A stretch of DNA of 64,000 nt from JACVRW01 sp034664125 (GCA_034664125.1 JAXDIG010000033.1:1-64000); one strand, 5' to 3'. Positions 15,874 through 25,663 are shown, counted from the first letter of the stretch. Numbers and translations: made by a program. Notes: generated by a model not told the origin, from the letters alone.

Positions 15874-16731
15874 TCAGAGGTCCCGCCGCGCAAACGCCGC
15901 CCGGGCCGCCGCGGCGATCAGCAGGAGGTAGGCGGCGGCCCATGGCCACAGCAACGGCCCGGCCTCCTGAGCCCCGCCGAATGGCCCGAGCTGCACGATC
16001 AGCGCGGTGTTCCCGCCGATGCTCTCGGTGAGCGAGTTCAGGCCGCCCTGGTAGAGCGCCTCGAACGGCAGCAGCCAGGAGGCCACCTCGGCGATGTTCT
16101 TCAGCGTTTCGACGTTGAGCGCGTCTCCGATCTGCCCGAGCAGCCCGGCCGCCAGCCCGGCGCCGAAGGCCATGAACACGGCGATCCCGTTGGCCGTGGC
16201 CGAGAGGAAGATCGAGCCGAGCAGCGACAGCGCCGCGATCACGACCACGCCGGCGACCAGGCCGAGGCCCGGGCTCACCGGGTCCGCGGGCCACCAGCCG
16301 CCCGCGACGCCGGTGATCACCATCGCCCCCGTATAGACGGCGGCGACGTAGAGCGCACACACGCCCGCCGCGGCGGCAAAGCGCCCTCCGAGCAGCGCCG
16401 TTCGGCCCAGCGGCCGCACAACGAGTGGCTGCAGCAGGCCGCGCTCGGCGTCGCCGCGCACGGCACCCAGCGTCAGGAACACCGCCAGCACGCACCCGAG
16501 GAACAGCGTGGTGAACATCGCCAGGCCGAGCAGCGTCGAGCCTGTGAGCACCTCGTCGTTGACGTCGAGCACGGCGCCCGCGGCCTGGGCGTCGATCGAG
16601 TCGAAGGCGGCCTCGGTGCCGACCCCGTACAGCGCCAGGAAAGCTACCGTCAGGAGCAGCACCACCACGAACACGCGCCGGCGGGTGGACTCGCGCAGGG
16701 CGTAGGCGGCGACCGTCAGCGCGCCGCTCAA
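15874..16731 (-). CDS. ABC transporter permease (ABC-2 type)
   Basis: Integral membrane partner of the adjacent ATPase, probably an exporter. The 285 aa protein has six likely membrane segments, for example VFVVVLLLTVAFLALYGVG, LLGLAMFTTLFLGCVLAVFL, AAAGVCALYVAAVYTGAMVI, GLVAGVVVIAALSLLGSIFL and WPWAAAYLLLIAAAARAA. RGDAERGLLQPLVVRPLGR before the third segment is typical of ABC-2 permeases. The TTG at 16729-16731 overlaps the ATPase stop by 4 bases (TTGA) and is the best start, because no ATG or GTG precedes the first membrane segment. Substrate unknown. Confidence 0.85.
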   Translation of the reverse strand: MSGALTVAAYALRESTRRRVFVVVLLLTVAFLALYGVGTEAAFDSIDAQAAGAVLDVNDEVLTGSTLLGLAMFTTLFLGCVLAVFLTLGAVRGDAERGLLQPLVVRPLGRTALLGGRFAAAAGVCALYVAAVYTGAMVITGVAGGWWPADPVSPGLGLVAGVVVIAALSLLGSIFLSATANGIAVFMAFGAGLAAGLLGQIGDALNVETLKNIAEVASWLLPFEALYQGGLNSLTESIGGNTALIVQLGPFGGAQEAGPLLWPWAAAYLLLIAAAARAAFARRDL

Positions 16732-17573
16732 GAGGCCGTCACGCCCTCGACCGCCTCGAGATAGGTGTCCTCCAGCGTCGACGACAGGACGCGCACCTCG
16801 TACACGCGCTCGCCCGCCGCGACCAGCTCGGCGACGATCTTCGGCACCTGCTCGCGGCTCGCCTCGGGGAAGGAGCGCACGCCGGATTCGAGCTCCACCT
16901 CCACCCCGCCCGCTCGCGCCAGCTCGGCCGGGCTGCCGCGCGCCACGATCCGCCCGCCGACCAGGATCGCAACGCGGTCGCAGACTCGCTCGACCTCGCT
17001 GAGCAGGTGCGAGTTGAGCAGCACCGCCACCCCGCGCCGCTTGAGCTCCAGCAGCAGGTCGCGCACGATGCGGCGCCCGACGGGGTCGAGCGCGCTCGTG
17101 GGCTCGTCGAGCATCAGCAGGCCGGGAGTGCCCACCAGCGCCTGCGCGATGCCGAGCCGCTGCTGCATGCCCTTCGACATCGCGCCGACGCGCGTGCCGG
17201 CCGCGTCGGCCAGCCCGACCAGCTCGAGCAGCTCGCGTCGCTCCGCCTCCCCGCCCTCGGAACGCGCCAGCCGCTGGTGCAGGCTGAGCAGTTCGTGGGC
17301 GCGCAGCCACTCGGGGAAGCGAAACAGCTCGGCCAGGTAGCCGATCGTCGCCCGGGCCGCCGCCGATCCAGCCGGCTCGCCGACCACGTGCGCCTCCCCC
17401 GCGGAGGGGCGCACCAGCCCGCAGGCGATCTTCACGAGCGTCGACTTGCCGGCCCCGTTGGGCCCCAGCAGCCCGACCAGCTCCCCCGGCTGCACCTCGA
17501 GATCTACGCCAGCGAGCGCCACGGTCCCGCCGTAGCGCTTGGACAGCTCGCGGCAGTCGAAAGCTGCGGGCAC
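16728..17573 (-). CDS. ABC transporter ATP-binding protein
   Basis: Nucleotide-binding subunit energising the ABC-2 permease encoded next. The 281 aa protein has Walker A GPNGAGKST, a signature variant SKGMQQRLGIAQAL, Walker B LLMLDEPTSALDP and an H-loop in LLNSHLLSEVERVCD. The ~70-residue C-terminal tail (VEVELESGVRSFPEASRE and onward) resembles drug/Na+ exporter ATPases of the CcmA/NatA group. The GTG start follows the cysE stop by 11 bases, so the pair may share the cysK-cysE transcript. Specificity cannot be read. Confidence 0.9.
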   Translation of the reverse strand: MPAAFDCRELSKRYGGTVALAGVDLEVQPGELVGLLGPNGAGKSTLVKIACGLVRPSAGEAHVVGEPAGSAAARATIGYLAELFRFPEWLRAHELLSLHQRLARSEGGEAERRELLELVGLADAAGTRVGAMSKGMQQRLGIAQALVGTPGLLMLDEPTSALDPVGRRIVRDLLLELKRRGVAVLLNSHLLSEVERVCDRVAILVGGRIVARGSPAELARAGGVEVELESGVRSFPEASREQVPKIVAELVAAGERVYEVRVLSSTLEDTYLEAVEGVTAS

Positions 17574-17584
17574 TATTGACCGGC

Positions 17585-18318
17585 TCAGCCGCCCACGGAG
17601 TCCGGCCCGCGCCGGCGCTCCAGCCGCCGGACCTCGGCGCCGCCGGGCTTGCGCCCCGTCTGCTCGGCCACCAGCTCCTCGAGCTCGGTGAGCCGGTTGG
17701 CGAGGCCGCTGATCGCGTCGGCGACCGGGTCGGGCAGGTGGGCCCAGTCGGCGTCCGGGCCTTCGGGCCGGCGGCCGTCCACGCGGACCGGGTGCCCGGG
17801 ATTGCCGACCACGGTGGCGTCCGCGGGCACGTCGTGGATCACGACCGAGTTGGCGCCGATCTTCGAGCGCGAGCCGACCGCGATCGGGCCGAGCAGCTTG
17901 GCGCCGGAGCCGATCATCACCTGGTCGCCGACGGTCGGGTGGCGCTTGCCGCGGGCGAACCCGGTGCCCCCGAGCGTCACGCCCTGGTACATCGTCACGT
18001 GATCGCCGACCTCGGCCGTCTCGCCGATCACGACTCCCGCGCCGTGGTCGATGAACAGCCCGCGGCCGATGCGCGCCGCCGGGTGGATCTCCACGCCCGT
18101 CACGACCTTCATGAGGTTGGCGAGGATGCCGGGCAGCAGCGGAACGCGCGCCTCGTGCAGCGCGTGCGATACGCGGTGCGCGAGCAGCGCCTGCACGCCG
18201 CCGTAGGTGAGCAGGATCTCGACCCGGCTGACGCCCCGTGCCGCGGGGTCGCGCTGCTGGGCGGCGGTCAGGTCCTCGCGGACCTCCTGCGCCACGCGGG
18301 CGAATGTGGCGAGGCCGA

Positions 18319-18322
<4 letters not shown>
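17585..18322 (-). CDS. cysE: Serine O-acetyltransferase
   Basis: Acetylates L-serine with acetyl-CoA, the first step of cysteine synthesis. The 245 aa protein has an N-terminal helical part and a left-handed beta-helix of hexapeptide repeats: GVEIHPAARIGRGLFIDHG, then VVIGETAEVGDHVTMYQGVT, LGGTGF, RHPTVGDQVMIGSGAKLLGP and NSVVIHDVPADATVVGNP. The catalytic His of IDHG is present. A 50-residue acidic/basic tail extends the C-terminus beyond the short CysE type. The ATG overlaps the cysK stop by 4 bases, so the two enzymes, which form the cysteine synthase complex in many bacteria, are translationally coupled. Confidence 0.94.
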
Positions 18323-19266
<944 letters not shown>

Positions 19267-19315
19267 GGCCCGACTGTAGCCGCGAGGGCGTCTCGCGGGG
19301 GCGTGTCCTGGGTAA

Positions 19316-19585
19316 GTGGGGCTTGTGGAGGCGGACCGGTACCTCGAGCAGGCCCGGCGCGAGAGCGAACTCGCGCGCGGCCAGCGCGAGCGGGCCCAAG
19401 GAGCCCAGCGCTTCGCGCTGCGCCAGGTCGATGAAGGCCTGCGCGAGCATTTCCTGCGCGTGGCCGGACGGGCGGAGTGGGAGTACGTCATCCACGCGGA
19501 ACGGGCTCGGCGCTTCGCCGCCAGGGCAGAGAGAGGGGCCTCGAAAGGCCCCTCTCTATCCGGCCTGCCGGAACGTCTGTCCTAG
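19316..19585 (+). CDS. Possible small charged helical protein
   Basis: An open frame of up to 89 codons from a GTG at 19316 (a second GTG at 19325 is as good) to TAG at 19583-19585. Residues 5-70 are strongly charged and helix-forming (LEQARRESELARGQRERAQG, QVDEGLREHFLRVAGRAEW), with high-GC third positions typical of coding DNA here. The last ~20 codons run through a strong hairpin, so the native end may differ or the gene may be degraded. No Shine-Dalgarno or TANNNT site precedes it. Unrecognised. Confidence 0.4.
   Translation: MGLVEADRYLEQARRESELARGQRERAQGAQRFALRQVDEGLREHFLRVAGRAEWEYVIHAERARRFAARAERGASKGPSLSGLPERLS
19530..19557. terminator. 12-bp hairpin with CGAA loop, bidirectional terminator candidate
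   Basis: Bases 19530-19541 pair perfectly with 19546-19557 around CGAA. It lies 24 bases beyond the stop of the 36 aa minus-strand gene and within the 3' end of the + strand ORF. No T tract follows on either strand, as is common in high-GC bacteria. Confidence 0.65.
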
Positions 19586-19692
19586 GGGTGCCGGGCGCCC
19601 GCGAGGGCCTCTGCGGCGGGCAGTGCGAACACGAGCGCGGTGAGGGACAGGACCTTGAGGGCGGTGTAGCGGCTGGTGAGCTTGGCGAACAT
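19582..19692 (-). CDS. 36-residue hydrophobic peptide
   Basis: Short gene read directly: ATG at 19690-19692, TAG at 19582-19584. It starts MFAKLTSRYTALKVLSLTAL and ends in an Ala-rich segment and ARHP. GGAGG sits 4 bases before the ATG, a clear ribosome-binding site in a window where these are rare. It has one hydrophobic helix with a basic N-terminus, like a signal peptide or a small membrane anchor. It is followed by the hairpin at 19530-19557. Function unknown. Confidence 0.55.
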   Translation of the reverse strand: MFAKLTSRYTALKVLSLTALVFALPAAEALAGARHP

Positions 19693-19799
19693 GTGGCCTC
19701 CGGGATTCGGGGATCGCTTACAGGCCAAGCATCCCGCCCAACCAACGGCCTGGAAAGACACCCTAGGTATCGATCGGCCAGCCCCGGGCCTGGCGTCTC

Positions 19800-20201
19800 C
19801 TAGATGTAGTACATCGGCGCGCCGGCCGCCTGGGCCTCGCGCTCCGCTACCTCGGCGATCGTCGATCCGCCGAGCACGTTCTTCACCGCTTCCACGGCCT
19901 CCGTCCACACCGCGCCGTTCGCCGACGCGTCGGCGCCCAGCTCGCCCTCCAGCAGCTCGACGACCTCGAGCACGGTGATCTCCGTCGGTGGGCGGGCGAA
20001 GGTGTAGCCGCCCTTCACCCCGCGCTGCGACTGCAGGATGCCGGCGCGGCGGAGGCTCGCGAACAGGCCCTCGAGGAACTGCACGGGGATGTCGCGCGCC
20101 CGCGCGATGTCGCCGATCGGGACGGGCGTGGACTGCCCACGGCGGGCCAGCTCCGCGAGTGCTCGTACCGCATACGGCGACTTGGTGGTGATCACCAGCA
20201 C
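19800..20201 (-). CDS. Rrf2-family transcriptional regulator without Fe-S cysteines
   Basis: Winged-helix regulator of 133 aa. The HTH spans about residues 24-65 (IGDIARARDIPVQFLEGLFASL) and the wing includes GVKGGYTFARPP, the Rrf2 signature. IscR and NsrR carry three cysteines for an iron-sulfur cluster; this protein contains no cysteine at all, like the cysteine regulator CymR. The GTG at 20199-20201 lies 8 bases after TAGAGT (20210-20215), so that start is preferred over the GTG two codons in. The 19800 side faces the cysK-cysE region, suggesting control of sulfur metabolism; this is inference. Confidence 0.88.
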   Translation of the reverse strand: MLVITTKSPYAVRALAELARRGQSTPVPIGDIARARDIPVQFLEGLFASLRRAGILQSQRGVKGGYTFARPPTEITVLEVVELLEGELGADASANGAVWTEAVEAVKNVLGGSTIAEVAEREAQAAGAPMYYI

Positions 20202-20209
20202 CGGGCGTC

Positions 20210-20219
20210 ACTCTACGGT
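20210..20219. promoter_or_regulatory. Bidirectional -10 core ACTCTACGGT
   Basis: On the minus strand TAGAGT (20210-20215) is 8 bases from the Rrf2 GTG. On the plus strand TACGGT (20214-20219) is 6 bases from the VanZ ATG at 20226. The hexamers share the central TA, giving an ANNNTANNNT core between two leaderless genes. The Rrf2 protein or RNA polymerase competition could make the two promoters interdependent. Confidence 0.5.
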
Positions 20220-20225
20220 ATGCGG

Positions 20226-20597
20226 ATGCCACCGCCGAGGCGCCTGGACCTGTGGGTGCCGCCGCTCGTTCTGATGGGCGTGATCTTCGTGCTCTCGGGG
20301 CAGCCCAGCCTCGACTCGGGCCTTGGCCTGCTCGACACGATCGGCCGCAAGCTCGTGCACTTCGGCGAGTACGCGCTGCTCTGCTTGCTCTGGTGGCGCG
20401 TGTTCTCGGACGGGCTGCCCGCCCGGCGGGCCGTCGTGCTCGCGTTCCTCGTCGCGAGCGCGTACGCCGCGACCGACGAGTACCACCAGACGTTCGTGGA
20501 CGGGCGCCATGGGACCCCGCTCGACTGGGCGATCGACAGCGCCGGCGCGGCGCTGGCCGCGCATCGGCTGCTGCGACGCGACCGGGCGGCGACGTGA
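20226..20597 (+). CDS. VanZ-like membrane protein
   Basis: Small membrane protein of 123 aa from the ATG at 20226. It has membrane segments around LWVPPLVLMGVIFVLSG, LVHFGEYALLCLLWWRVF and AVVLAFLVASAYAA, then the VanZ motif ATDEYHQTFVDGRHGTPLDW. An ATG at 20220 would be two codons longer, but then TACGGT would touch the start codon. The family is named after the teicoplanin-resistance protein VanZ; its biochemical role is unclear. Its TGA overlaps the histidine kinase GTG by 4 bases. Confidence 0.88.
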   Translation: MPPPRRLDLWVPPLVLMGVIFVLSGQPSLDSGLGLLDTIGRKLVHFGEYALLCLLWWRVFSDGLPARRAVVLAFLVASAYAATDEYHQTFVDGRHGTPLDWAIDSAGAALAAHRLLRRDRAAT

Positions 20598-21772
20598 GGC
20601 TCCGCCGCCTTCCGATCGAGTCCGCCCAGCCACTGGTGGTCTTCGCGGTCGCGCGCCTCGCGATCGCGGTCGCGGCCCTGTTCGCGATCGTCGTCCTGGG
20701 CTTCCCGTACCACGGCAGCGGCCTCGCCGTGATCGGCGGGCTGGCGGTGCCGTGGGCGATCGGCTGCCTCGTGGTGGCGCGGCGCGAGCCGGGGCTCGTG
20801 CTGAGCCCGCTCGTGCCGGCCGGCGACCTCTTGATCCTGATCATCCTCGAAACGGTCGCCCCGGACACCTACGGCGCGGTACGAGCCGCGGCGCTGTTCC
20901 TGATCGCCGTACATGCGCACTTCCAGGGTGAGCGGCGTGGAGTCATGGTGGCGGCGCTCGGCTCCGGGGCCTTGGTCACCGCGTCCGCTGTGCGCGGTGA
21001 CACGCCGGTGCCCGGCGACGTCCACGCCTTCTACGAGACGGTCTTCGTGCTCTCGTGCCTGGCCACCGGGCTGGTGGTCGGCAGCCTGCGCACCGCGGAG
21101 TCGGCCAGCCGGCTGCGAGCGCGCAGCCTGTCGCGCCGCACGATCCAGGCCGAGGCAGAGGTCCGCCGGCGCGTGGCGGAGGCGATCCACGACGGTCCCG
21201 TCCAGGAGCTGATCGGGCTGGACATGATGCTGTCGTCGGCGCGCAAGGCCGCGTTCGAGGGCCGCGGCGAGGACGCCACGCGGCTGCTCGACGAGGCGCG
21301 TGAGATGACCGAGCGCAACATCCGCGTGCTGCGCGACGGCCTCGTGGACCTCGGCCCGCACGCGTTCGAGGAGCTCAGCTTCGAAACCGCGATCGAGAAC
21401 TGCCTGCCGGTCTGGAAGCGTCGCTACGGCGTCGAGGTGCTCGCGACTATCGACCGCATCGAGCTGGCGCCCGACGTGGCCGGCGACCTGTTCCGCATCG
21501 CCCAGGAGGCGGTCGTGAACGCCGGGCGACACTCTGGCGCCGCGGCCGTGTCGATCAACCTGAGGAGGGTCGACTCCAGCCTGGAGCTGCGCGTGACCGA
21601 CAACGGCAGCGGGTTCGGCGAGATCGACCCGCTCGGCGCCTCGGAGCCCGGCCACCTGGGCCTGGCGATGATGCGCGAGCGCGCCGAGCTGCTCGGCGGG
21701 AGCCTCGACATCGAGACTTCGGAGCGCGGCACACGCGTGCTCGTGCTCGTGCCGGCCTCGCGCCGCCTGTGA
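20594..21772 (+). CDS. Sensor histidine kinase, NarL/DesK type
   Basis: Membrane sensor kinase of 392 aa. About five hydrophobic segments lie in residues 10-165, with no sizeable extracytoplasmic domain, so sensing is probably within or near the membrane. A short coiled linker (ESASRLRARSLSRRTIQAEA) leads to a HisKA_3 dimerisation domain with His199 in AIHDGPVQELIGLDMML. The catalytic ATPase domain has an N box RIAQEAVVNAGRHSG, DNGSGFGEI and GHLGLAMMRERAELLGG. The GTG start overlaps the VanZ stop (GTGA). No response regulator lies in the window, so the partner is elsewhere. Confidence 0.9.
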   Translation: MRLRRLPIESAQPLVVFAVARLAIAVAALFAIVVLGFPYHGSGLAVIGGLAVPWAIGCLVVARREPGLVLSPLVPAGDLLILIILETVAPDTYGAVRAAALFLIAVHAHFQGERRGVMVAALGSGALVTASAVRGDTPVPGDVHAFYETVFVLSCLATGLVVGSLRTAESASRLRARSLSRRTIQAEAEVRRRVAEAIHDGPVQELIGLDMMLSSARKAAFEGRGEDATRLLDEAREMTERNIRVLRDGLVDLGPHAFEELSFETAIENCLPVWKRRYGVEVLATIDRIELAPDVAGDLFRIAQEAVVNAGRHSGAAAVSINLRRVDSSLELRVTDNGSGFGEIDPLGASEPGHLGLAMMRERAELLGGSLDIETSERGTRVLVLVPASRRL

Positions 21773-21784
21773 GGCAACTCAGTT

Positions 21785-23419
21785 TCATCGAGCCGGCGCG
21801 ATTGTGATCGTGACCTCTGGGATTCGCACGACCGGCCGGCTGCCCGGAAGGATTGGGGCATCCCCGTCGCGGATGACCACGATTCGGTCGTAGGCGCCCG
21901 GGCTCGGCTGATACTGCCTCCCCATCTCCCTCGACAGGCGTCTGGGCGCATAGATCGTGATGCCCTTGCGCCGCAAGGCGTAGGCGACCGCCGACTGGAA
22001 GGTCAGGCTGTTGCGGACCTGGATCGGCACGTCCAGGAGGACGCCGCGGCTGCCTGCGACCGCCTCCGCCACGCGGGCGCTCGTCGCCTCGACCCGGGGG
22101 TAGTCCTTGAGCCCGGGCGGCAAGCGCTCGGGGTCATCGTAGTCGCGGCCCAAGGCGACGAGGGTGGCAACGGCGGCGACCGCCACCAGCCCCGCGAGGC
22201 CCGAGGCGACCGTGCGCCGCGCGATCTCACGATGGAACGTCGGGCGCAGGGCCCACGCCGACCAGGCGAGCATCAGCCACACCCACATTCCGGCGGGTGA
22301 GGTCCAGACCAGCACGTAGGTCAGGGCGGCGAACCCGAGTGTGCTGCTCGGAATCGACCCTGCCACCAACGCCACCGACAGGATCAGCAGGGTCGCGAGC
22401 GCAAGCCCAGCCGACAGTTCGTGCCGTCTTCGCCGCAGCGCCACCACCAGCAGCACCAGCAGGCCGGCGAGTAGGAGGACCAGCGACACCGTCGTTGCCA
22501 CCGGCACCCGCATCGGTTCCACGACGCGCTCGTACTGCGCCCGGGAGCGCTTGACCCACCAGGGCACCACTCCGATCGCCCGAGCCGCGGTCTTCCAGCC
22601 GGCCTTCGCCCCGCCGGTCGGATGGTCGTCGGTCGCGATCCGATAAGCCAGGGTGAGGTTGCCGGGGTCGTGACGTATTTCGTCGAAGATGGGCGCGCTC
22701 CAGCAGACCAACCCGATCAACGCGGCCGCGATCGCCCAGCGGCGCAGCCGGGCAGCGGGGCGAAGCCGCCTCCAGGCCACCAGGCCGCCCACCGCCACCC
22801 CGAGGGCTGCGACCGTCGGGATCAGGTAGGTGAAGTGGACCTGCGCGACGTAGCTGGCGACGACGGCGAGCACGGGCAGCAGGCGATAGTCCCCGCAGGC
22901 CACCGACCAAGCCACGAACAGCAGAAGCGTGAATGGGAAGACCCCCGCCCAGCAGTTCCAGACCTCGTACGGCACCTCGACCGGCAGCGAGCGGGACATG
23001 AGAGCGACCGCGATCGCCGCCGCGATCGCGAGGGCCAGGCCTCCGCGCCGACCGGCGAGGACCACCACGCCGAGGACGCACGCTACGTTGACCGCGCCCA
23101 TTGTCAGCACGGTCGCCTTCGGCCCCAGATGGGCCGGAACCGCGAGCAGCCAGTACAGCATCGGACCCAGGCTGTAGGTCGCCTCGTGGATCAGCGGAGA
23201 CGACTGCGAGTACTGCCCCACCAGCGGCGGATGCTCGCTGAGCACGTCGAAGGCGCGCAGGGCGATCATGCCGTCGTCGCTGCTCGGATACCAGCCGAAG
23301 TCGATCGCGTGGACGGTCGCGACGATCACGGGGATCGCCGCAACCAGGCCCAGCAGAGGAGCGAACGCGCGCGCGTTCAGCGACGAGCCATTGCCTCGCG
23401 CATTCGGCACGCTCGCCAC
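21785..23419 (-). CDS. GT-C-type membrane glycosyltransferase-like protein
   Basis: Polytopic protein of 544 aa with 10-12 hydrophobic helices and a soluble C-terminal ~120 residues. After the first helix come GWYPSSDDGMIALRAFDVLS and QYSQSSPLIHEATYSLGP. This acidic first loop followed by a substrate-binding helix resembles polyprenol-phosphate-sugar transferases of the GT39/GT83 group, but I see no decisive signature. The C-terminal part (VPIQVRNSLTFQSAVAYALR, IVVIRDGDAP) may bind sugar outside the membrane. The GTG start lacks TANNNT, but GGGGGAAG lies ~10 bases upstream. Probable role in cell-envelope glycans. Confidence 0.65.
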   Translation of the reverse strand: MASVPNARGNGSSLNARAFAPLLGLVAAIPVIVATVHAIDFGWYPSSDDGMIALRAFDVLSEHPPLVGQYSQSSPLIHEATYSLGPMLYWLLAVPAHLGPKATVLTMGAVNVACVLGVVVLAGRRGGLALAIAAAIAVALMSRSLPVEVPYEVWNCWAGVFPFTLLLFVAWSVACGDYRLLPVLAVVASYVAQVHFTYLIPTVAALGVAVGGLVAWRRLRPAARLRRWAIAAALIGLVCWSAPIFDEIRHDPGNLTLAYRIATDDHPTGGAKAGWKTAARAIGVVPWWVKRSRAQYERVVEPMRVPVATTVSLVLLLAGLLVLLVVALRRRRHELSAGLALATLLILSVALVAGSIPSSTLGFAALTYVLVWTSPAGMWVWLMLAWSAWALRPTFHREIARRTVASGLAGLVAVAAVATLVALGRDYDDPERLPPGLKDYPRVEATSARVAEAVAGSRGVLLDVPIQVRNSLTFQSAVAYALRRKGITIYAPRRLSREMGRQYQPSPGAYDRIVVIRDGDAPILPGSRPVVRIPEVTITIAPAR

Positions 23420-23458
23420 ATGCGCAGTCTTCCCCCACCAGTCGACTCATCACACCAG

Positions 23459-25663
23459 CTAGCGCGGAACTGCCGTCGCCGCTCCCGGGCAGTGCGCGCC
23501 GCTCACGGCGATCGTGGCGCGGGCGACGATGTCGCGGGAGGAACGGCCGAGCAGCACGCCGTAGCAGCCCGGCGCCGCCTGCCAGCGGTCGCGGCGGGCG
23601 TTCCAGAACGAGAACGCGCGAGCGCCGAGCTGGAAGTGAATCCGCGTCCGACGGCCCGGGCGCAGCGTCACCGACTCGAAGCCCTTGAGCTGGAGCGGTG
23701 GCTGAAGGCGCCCCGGCGCGCCCGGCAGCGCGAGGTAGAGCTGCGGCACCGCCACGCCGGTGCGGCGACCGGTGTTGACCACCTCGACGGACATCCGCGC
23801 GCCGACACCGCTCGGCGGCGCCCCCAACCGCAGGCGCCGGAACGCGAAGCGCGTGTAGGAGAGGCCGTGCCCGAACGGGAAGGCCGGTGCGATGCGGCGC
23901 TGGTCGTACCAGCGGTACCCGACCAGCACGCCCTCGGTGTAGTGCACGACATCGCCGACGCCGGGATAGCGCCTGCGGTTGCCCGCCGTGGGCAGGTCGC
24001 CCTCGCGGCGCGGGAACGTGGCCGGCAGCCGCCCGCCCGGGTCCACGTCCCCGAACAGCACGCGCGCGATCGCGGCACCGCCACCGCTGCCCGGATACCA
24101 CGCCTCGACGATGCCCTCCACGCGGTCCCGCCACGGCGTCAGCACCGGGCCGGCGGTTTCCAGGACCACGATCGTGTGATCGTTGGCTGCGGCCACCCGC
24201 CGGACAAGCTGGTCGCGCTTCAGGCCCTCGCCGGCCCCGCAGTCCAGCGCGAGGCAGGGCTTGTCCTCCCCCTCGCCCGCTGTGTCGGCGACCACGACGA
24301 CCGCGGCGTCGGCGTCGCGCGCCACGTCGGCGGCGCGCTGGAGGTCGTCGCCGGGGTCGTAGCGCACGTCGACGCCGCGGCCCGCACGGGTCGCGATGCC
24401 CGCGCGCGGGGTCACCAGCGAGTAGGGCTGCACGTTTGAGGAGCCGCCGCCGTTCTTGTAGGCGTCGCCGTCGGCGCCGATGACCGCGAGCGACTTCAGC
24501 CGCGCCGGGTCGAGCGGCAGCGCCCGATCGTTCTTGAGCAGCACCGTCCCCGCCTCGGCCAGGCGGCGCGCCTCCTGCGCGTGGCCGGTCCTGTCGATGC
24601 GAGAGTCGTCGTCCACGTAGGCGGCCCTGTCGAAGAACCCGTGCGCGAACAGCGTCCGCAGCAGGTTGCCGACCGCGCGGTCGACGAGCGCCTGGCGGGT
24701 GCGCCCCGCCGCCAGCGCGGCCTGGACGGCCGCCGGCGTGTAGTTCTCGCCCCCGTCCGCATCGAAGAACGGGAACGGCTCGAAGTCCAGGCCCGCCAGC
24801 AACCCGCTGCCGATGCGCTTCGAGGCGCCGTAGTCGGCCAGCACGAACCCGCGGAAGCCCCAGCGACGCCGCAGGACCTGCTGCAGCAGCCACGTGTTCT
24901 CGCAGGCGTGCGGGCCGTTGAGCCGGTTGTAGGAGCACATGACCGAGCCGGCCTGGCCGTCCTTGACCGCGGCCTCGAACTGGGAGAGGTACAGCTCGAT
25001 CAGCGTGCGTTCGTCCACGCGCGCGTCGACCTTGAAGCGGCTTCCGGCGGTCGTGCCGTCGGCCCGGCGCTGACCCTCCTGGTTGTTCACCGCGAAGTGC
25101 TTGACGTTCGCGATCACGCCCTGCGCCTGCGCGCCGCGGATCCACGCGACCCCGAGCTGCGCGGTGAGCAGCGGGTCCTCGCCGAGGCTCTCGAACGCGC
25201 GACCCCAGAGCGGGGTGCGCAGCAGGTTGATCGTCGGGGCGTAGACCACGTCGCTGCCCTTCAGCCTGGCCTCGTTGCCCACCAGGCCGCCGTCGCGCCG
25301 GGCGAGCCGCCGGTTGAAGCTGGCAGCCAGCGCAAGCGAGGAGGGCAGCGCGGTGCTCGGCCCCTGCCTCACCCCCACCGGTCCGTCGGTCAGGTACAGC
25401 GGCGGCAGGTCCAGCCGCGGCACGCCGAGGCCGGTGCCGGTATGAGTGCCGGGCAGCCCGGCCACGCCGCTCGCGTCGTCGCCGCCGAGCAGGCTGATCC
25501 GCTCGGCGGGGGTGAGCGCATCCAGGAGCAACTGGGCGCGGCGGTCGGGCGACATGGAGGTGTCGCACCACGGGTGGTCGCCGCAGCGACCCGCGGCTTC
25601 AGCAGCGGCGCCGGGCCATGCGGCCAGCAGCGCAAGTGTCACGGCGATCCATCGTCCCCTCAC
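23459..25663 (-). CDS. Secreted glycoside hydrolase family 3 enzyme
   Basis: Beta-glucosidase/xylosidase-like exoenzyme of 734 aa with a Sec signal (WIAVTLALLAAWPGAAAEAA). Domain 1 is a TIM barrel with LTDGPVGVRQ, NVKHFAVNNQEGQ and the nucleophile Asp277 in GFRGFVLADYGASKR. Domain 2 is the alpha/beta sandwich (GTVLLKND, LKSLAVIGADGD, AVVVVADTAGEGEDKP). An Fn3-like C-terminus follows PFGHGLSYTRF. Active-site Asp in ADYG replaces the commoner SDWG context but is conserved. GTG lies 9 bases after TAGTGT (25673-25678). Sugar specificity cannot be read. Confidence 0.93.
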   Translation of the reverse strand: MRGRWIAVTLALLAAWPGAAAEAAGRCGDHPWCDTSMSPDRRAQLLLDALTPAERISLLGGDDASGVAGLPGTHTGTGLGVPRLDLPPLYLTDGPVGVRQGPSTALPSSLALAASFNRRLARRDGGLVGNEARLKGSDVVYAPTINLLRTPLWGRAFESLGEDPLLTAQLGVAWIRGAQAQGVIANVKHFAVNNQEGQRRADGTTAGSRFKVDARVDERTLIELYLSQFEAAVKDGQAGSVMCSYNRLNGPHACENTWLLQQVLRRRWGFRGFVLADYGASKRIGSGLLAGLDFEPFPFFDADGGENYTPAAVQAALAAGRTRQALVDRAVGNLLRTLFAHGFFDRAAYVDDDSRIDRTGHAQEARRLAEAGTVLLKNDRALPLDPARLKSLAVIGADGDAYKNGGGSSNVQPYSLVTPRAGIATRAGRGVDVRYDPGDDLQRAADVARDADAAVVVVADTAGEGEDKPCLALDCGAGEGLKRDQLVRRVAAANDHTIVVLETAGPVLTPWRDRVEGIVEAWYPGSGGGAAIARVLFGDVDPGGRLPATFPRREGDLPTAGNRRRYPGVGDVVHYTEGVLVGYRWYDQRRIAPAFPFGHGLSYTRFAFRRLRLGAPPSGVGARMSVEVVNTGRRTGVAVPQLYLALPGAPGRLQPPLQLKGFESVTLRPGRRTRIHFQLGARAFSFWNARRDRWQAAPGCYGVLLGRSSRDIVARATIAVSGAHCPGAATAVPR

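Noticed and set aside
20220..20222. VanZ start at the first ATG
   Set aside because: The upstream TACGGT would abut this codon with no spacing. The ATG at 20226 gives 6 bases, matching other leaderless ATG genes, and loses only two residues.
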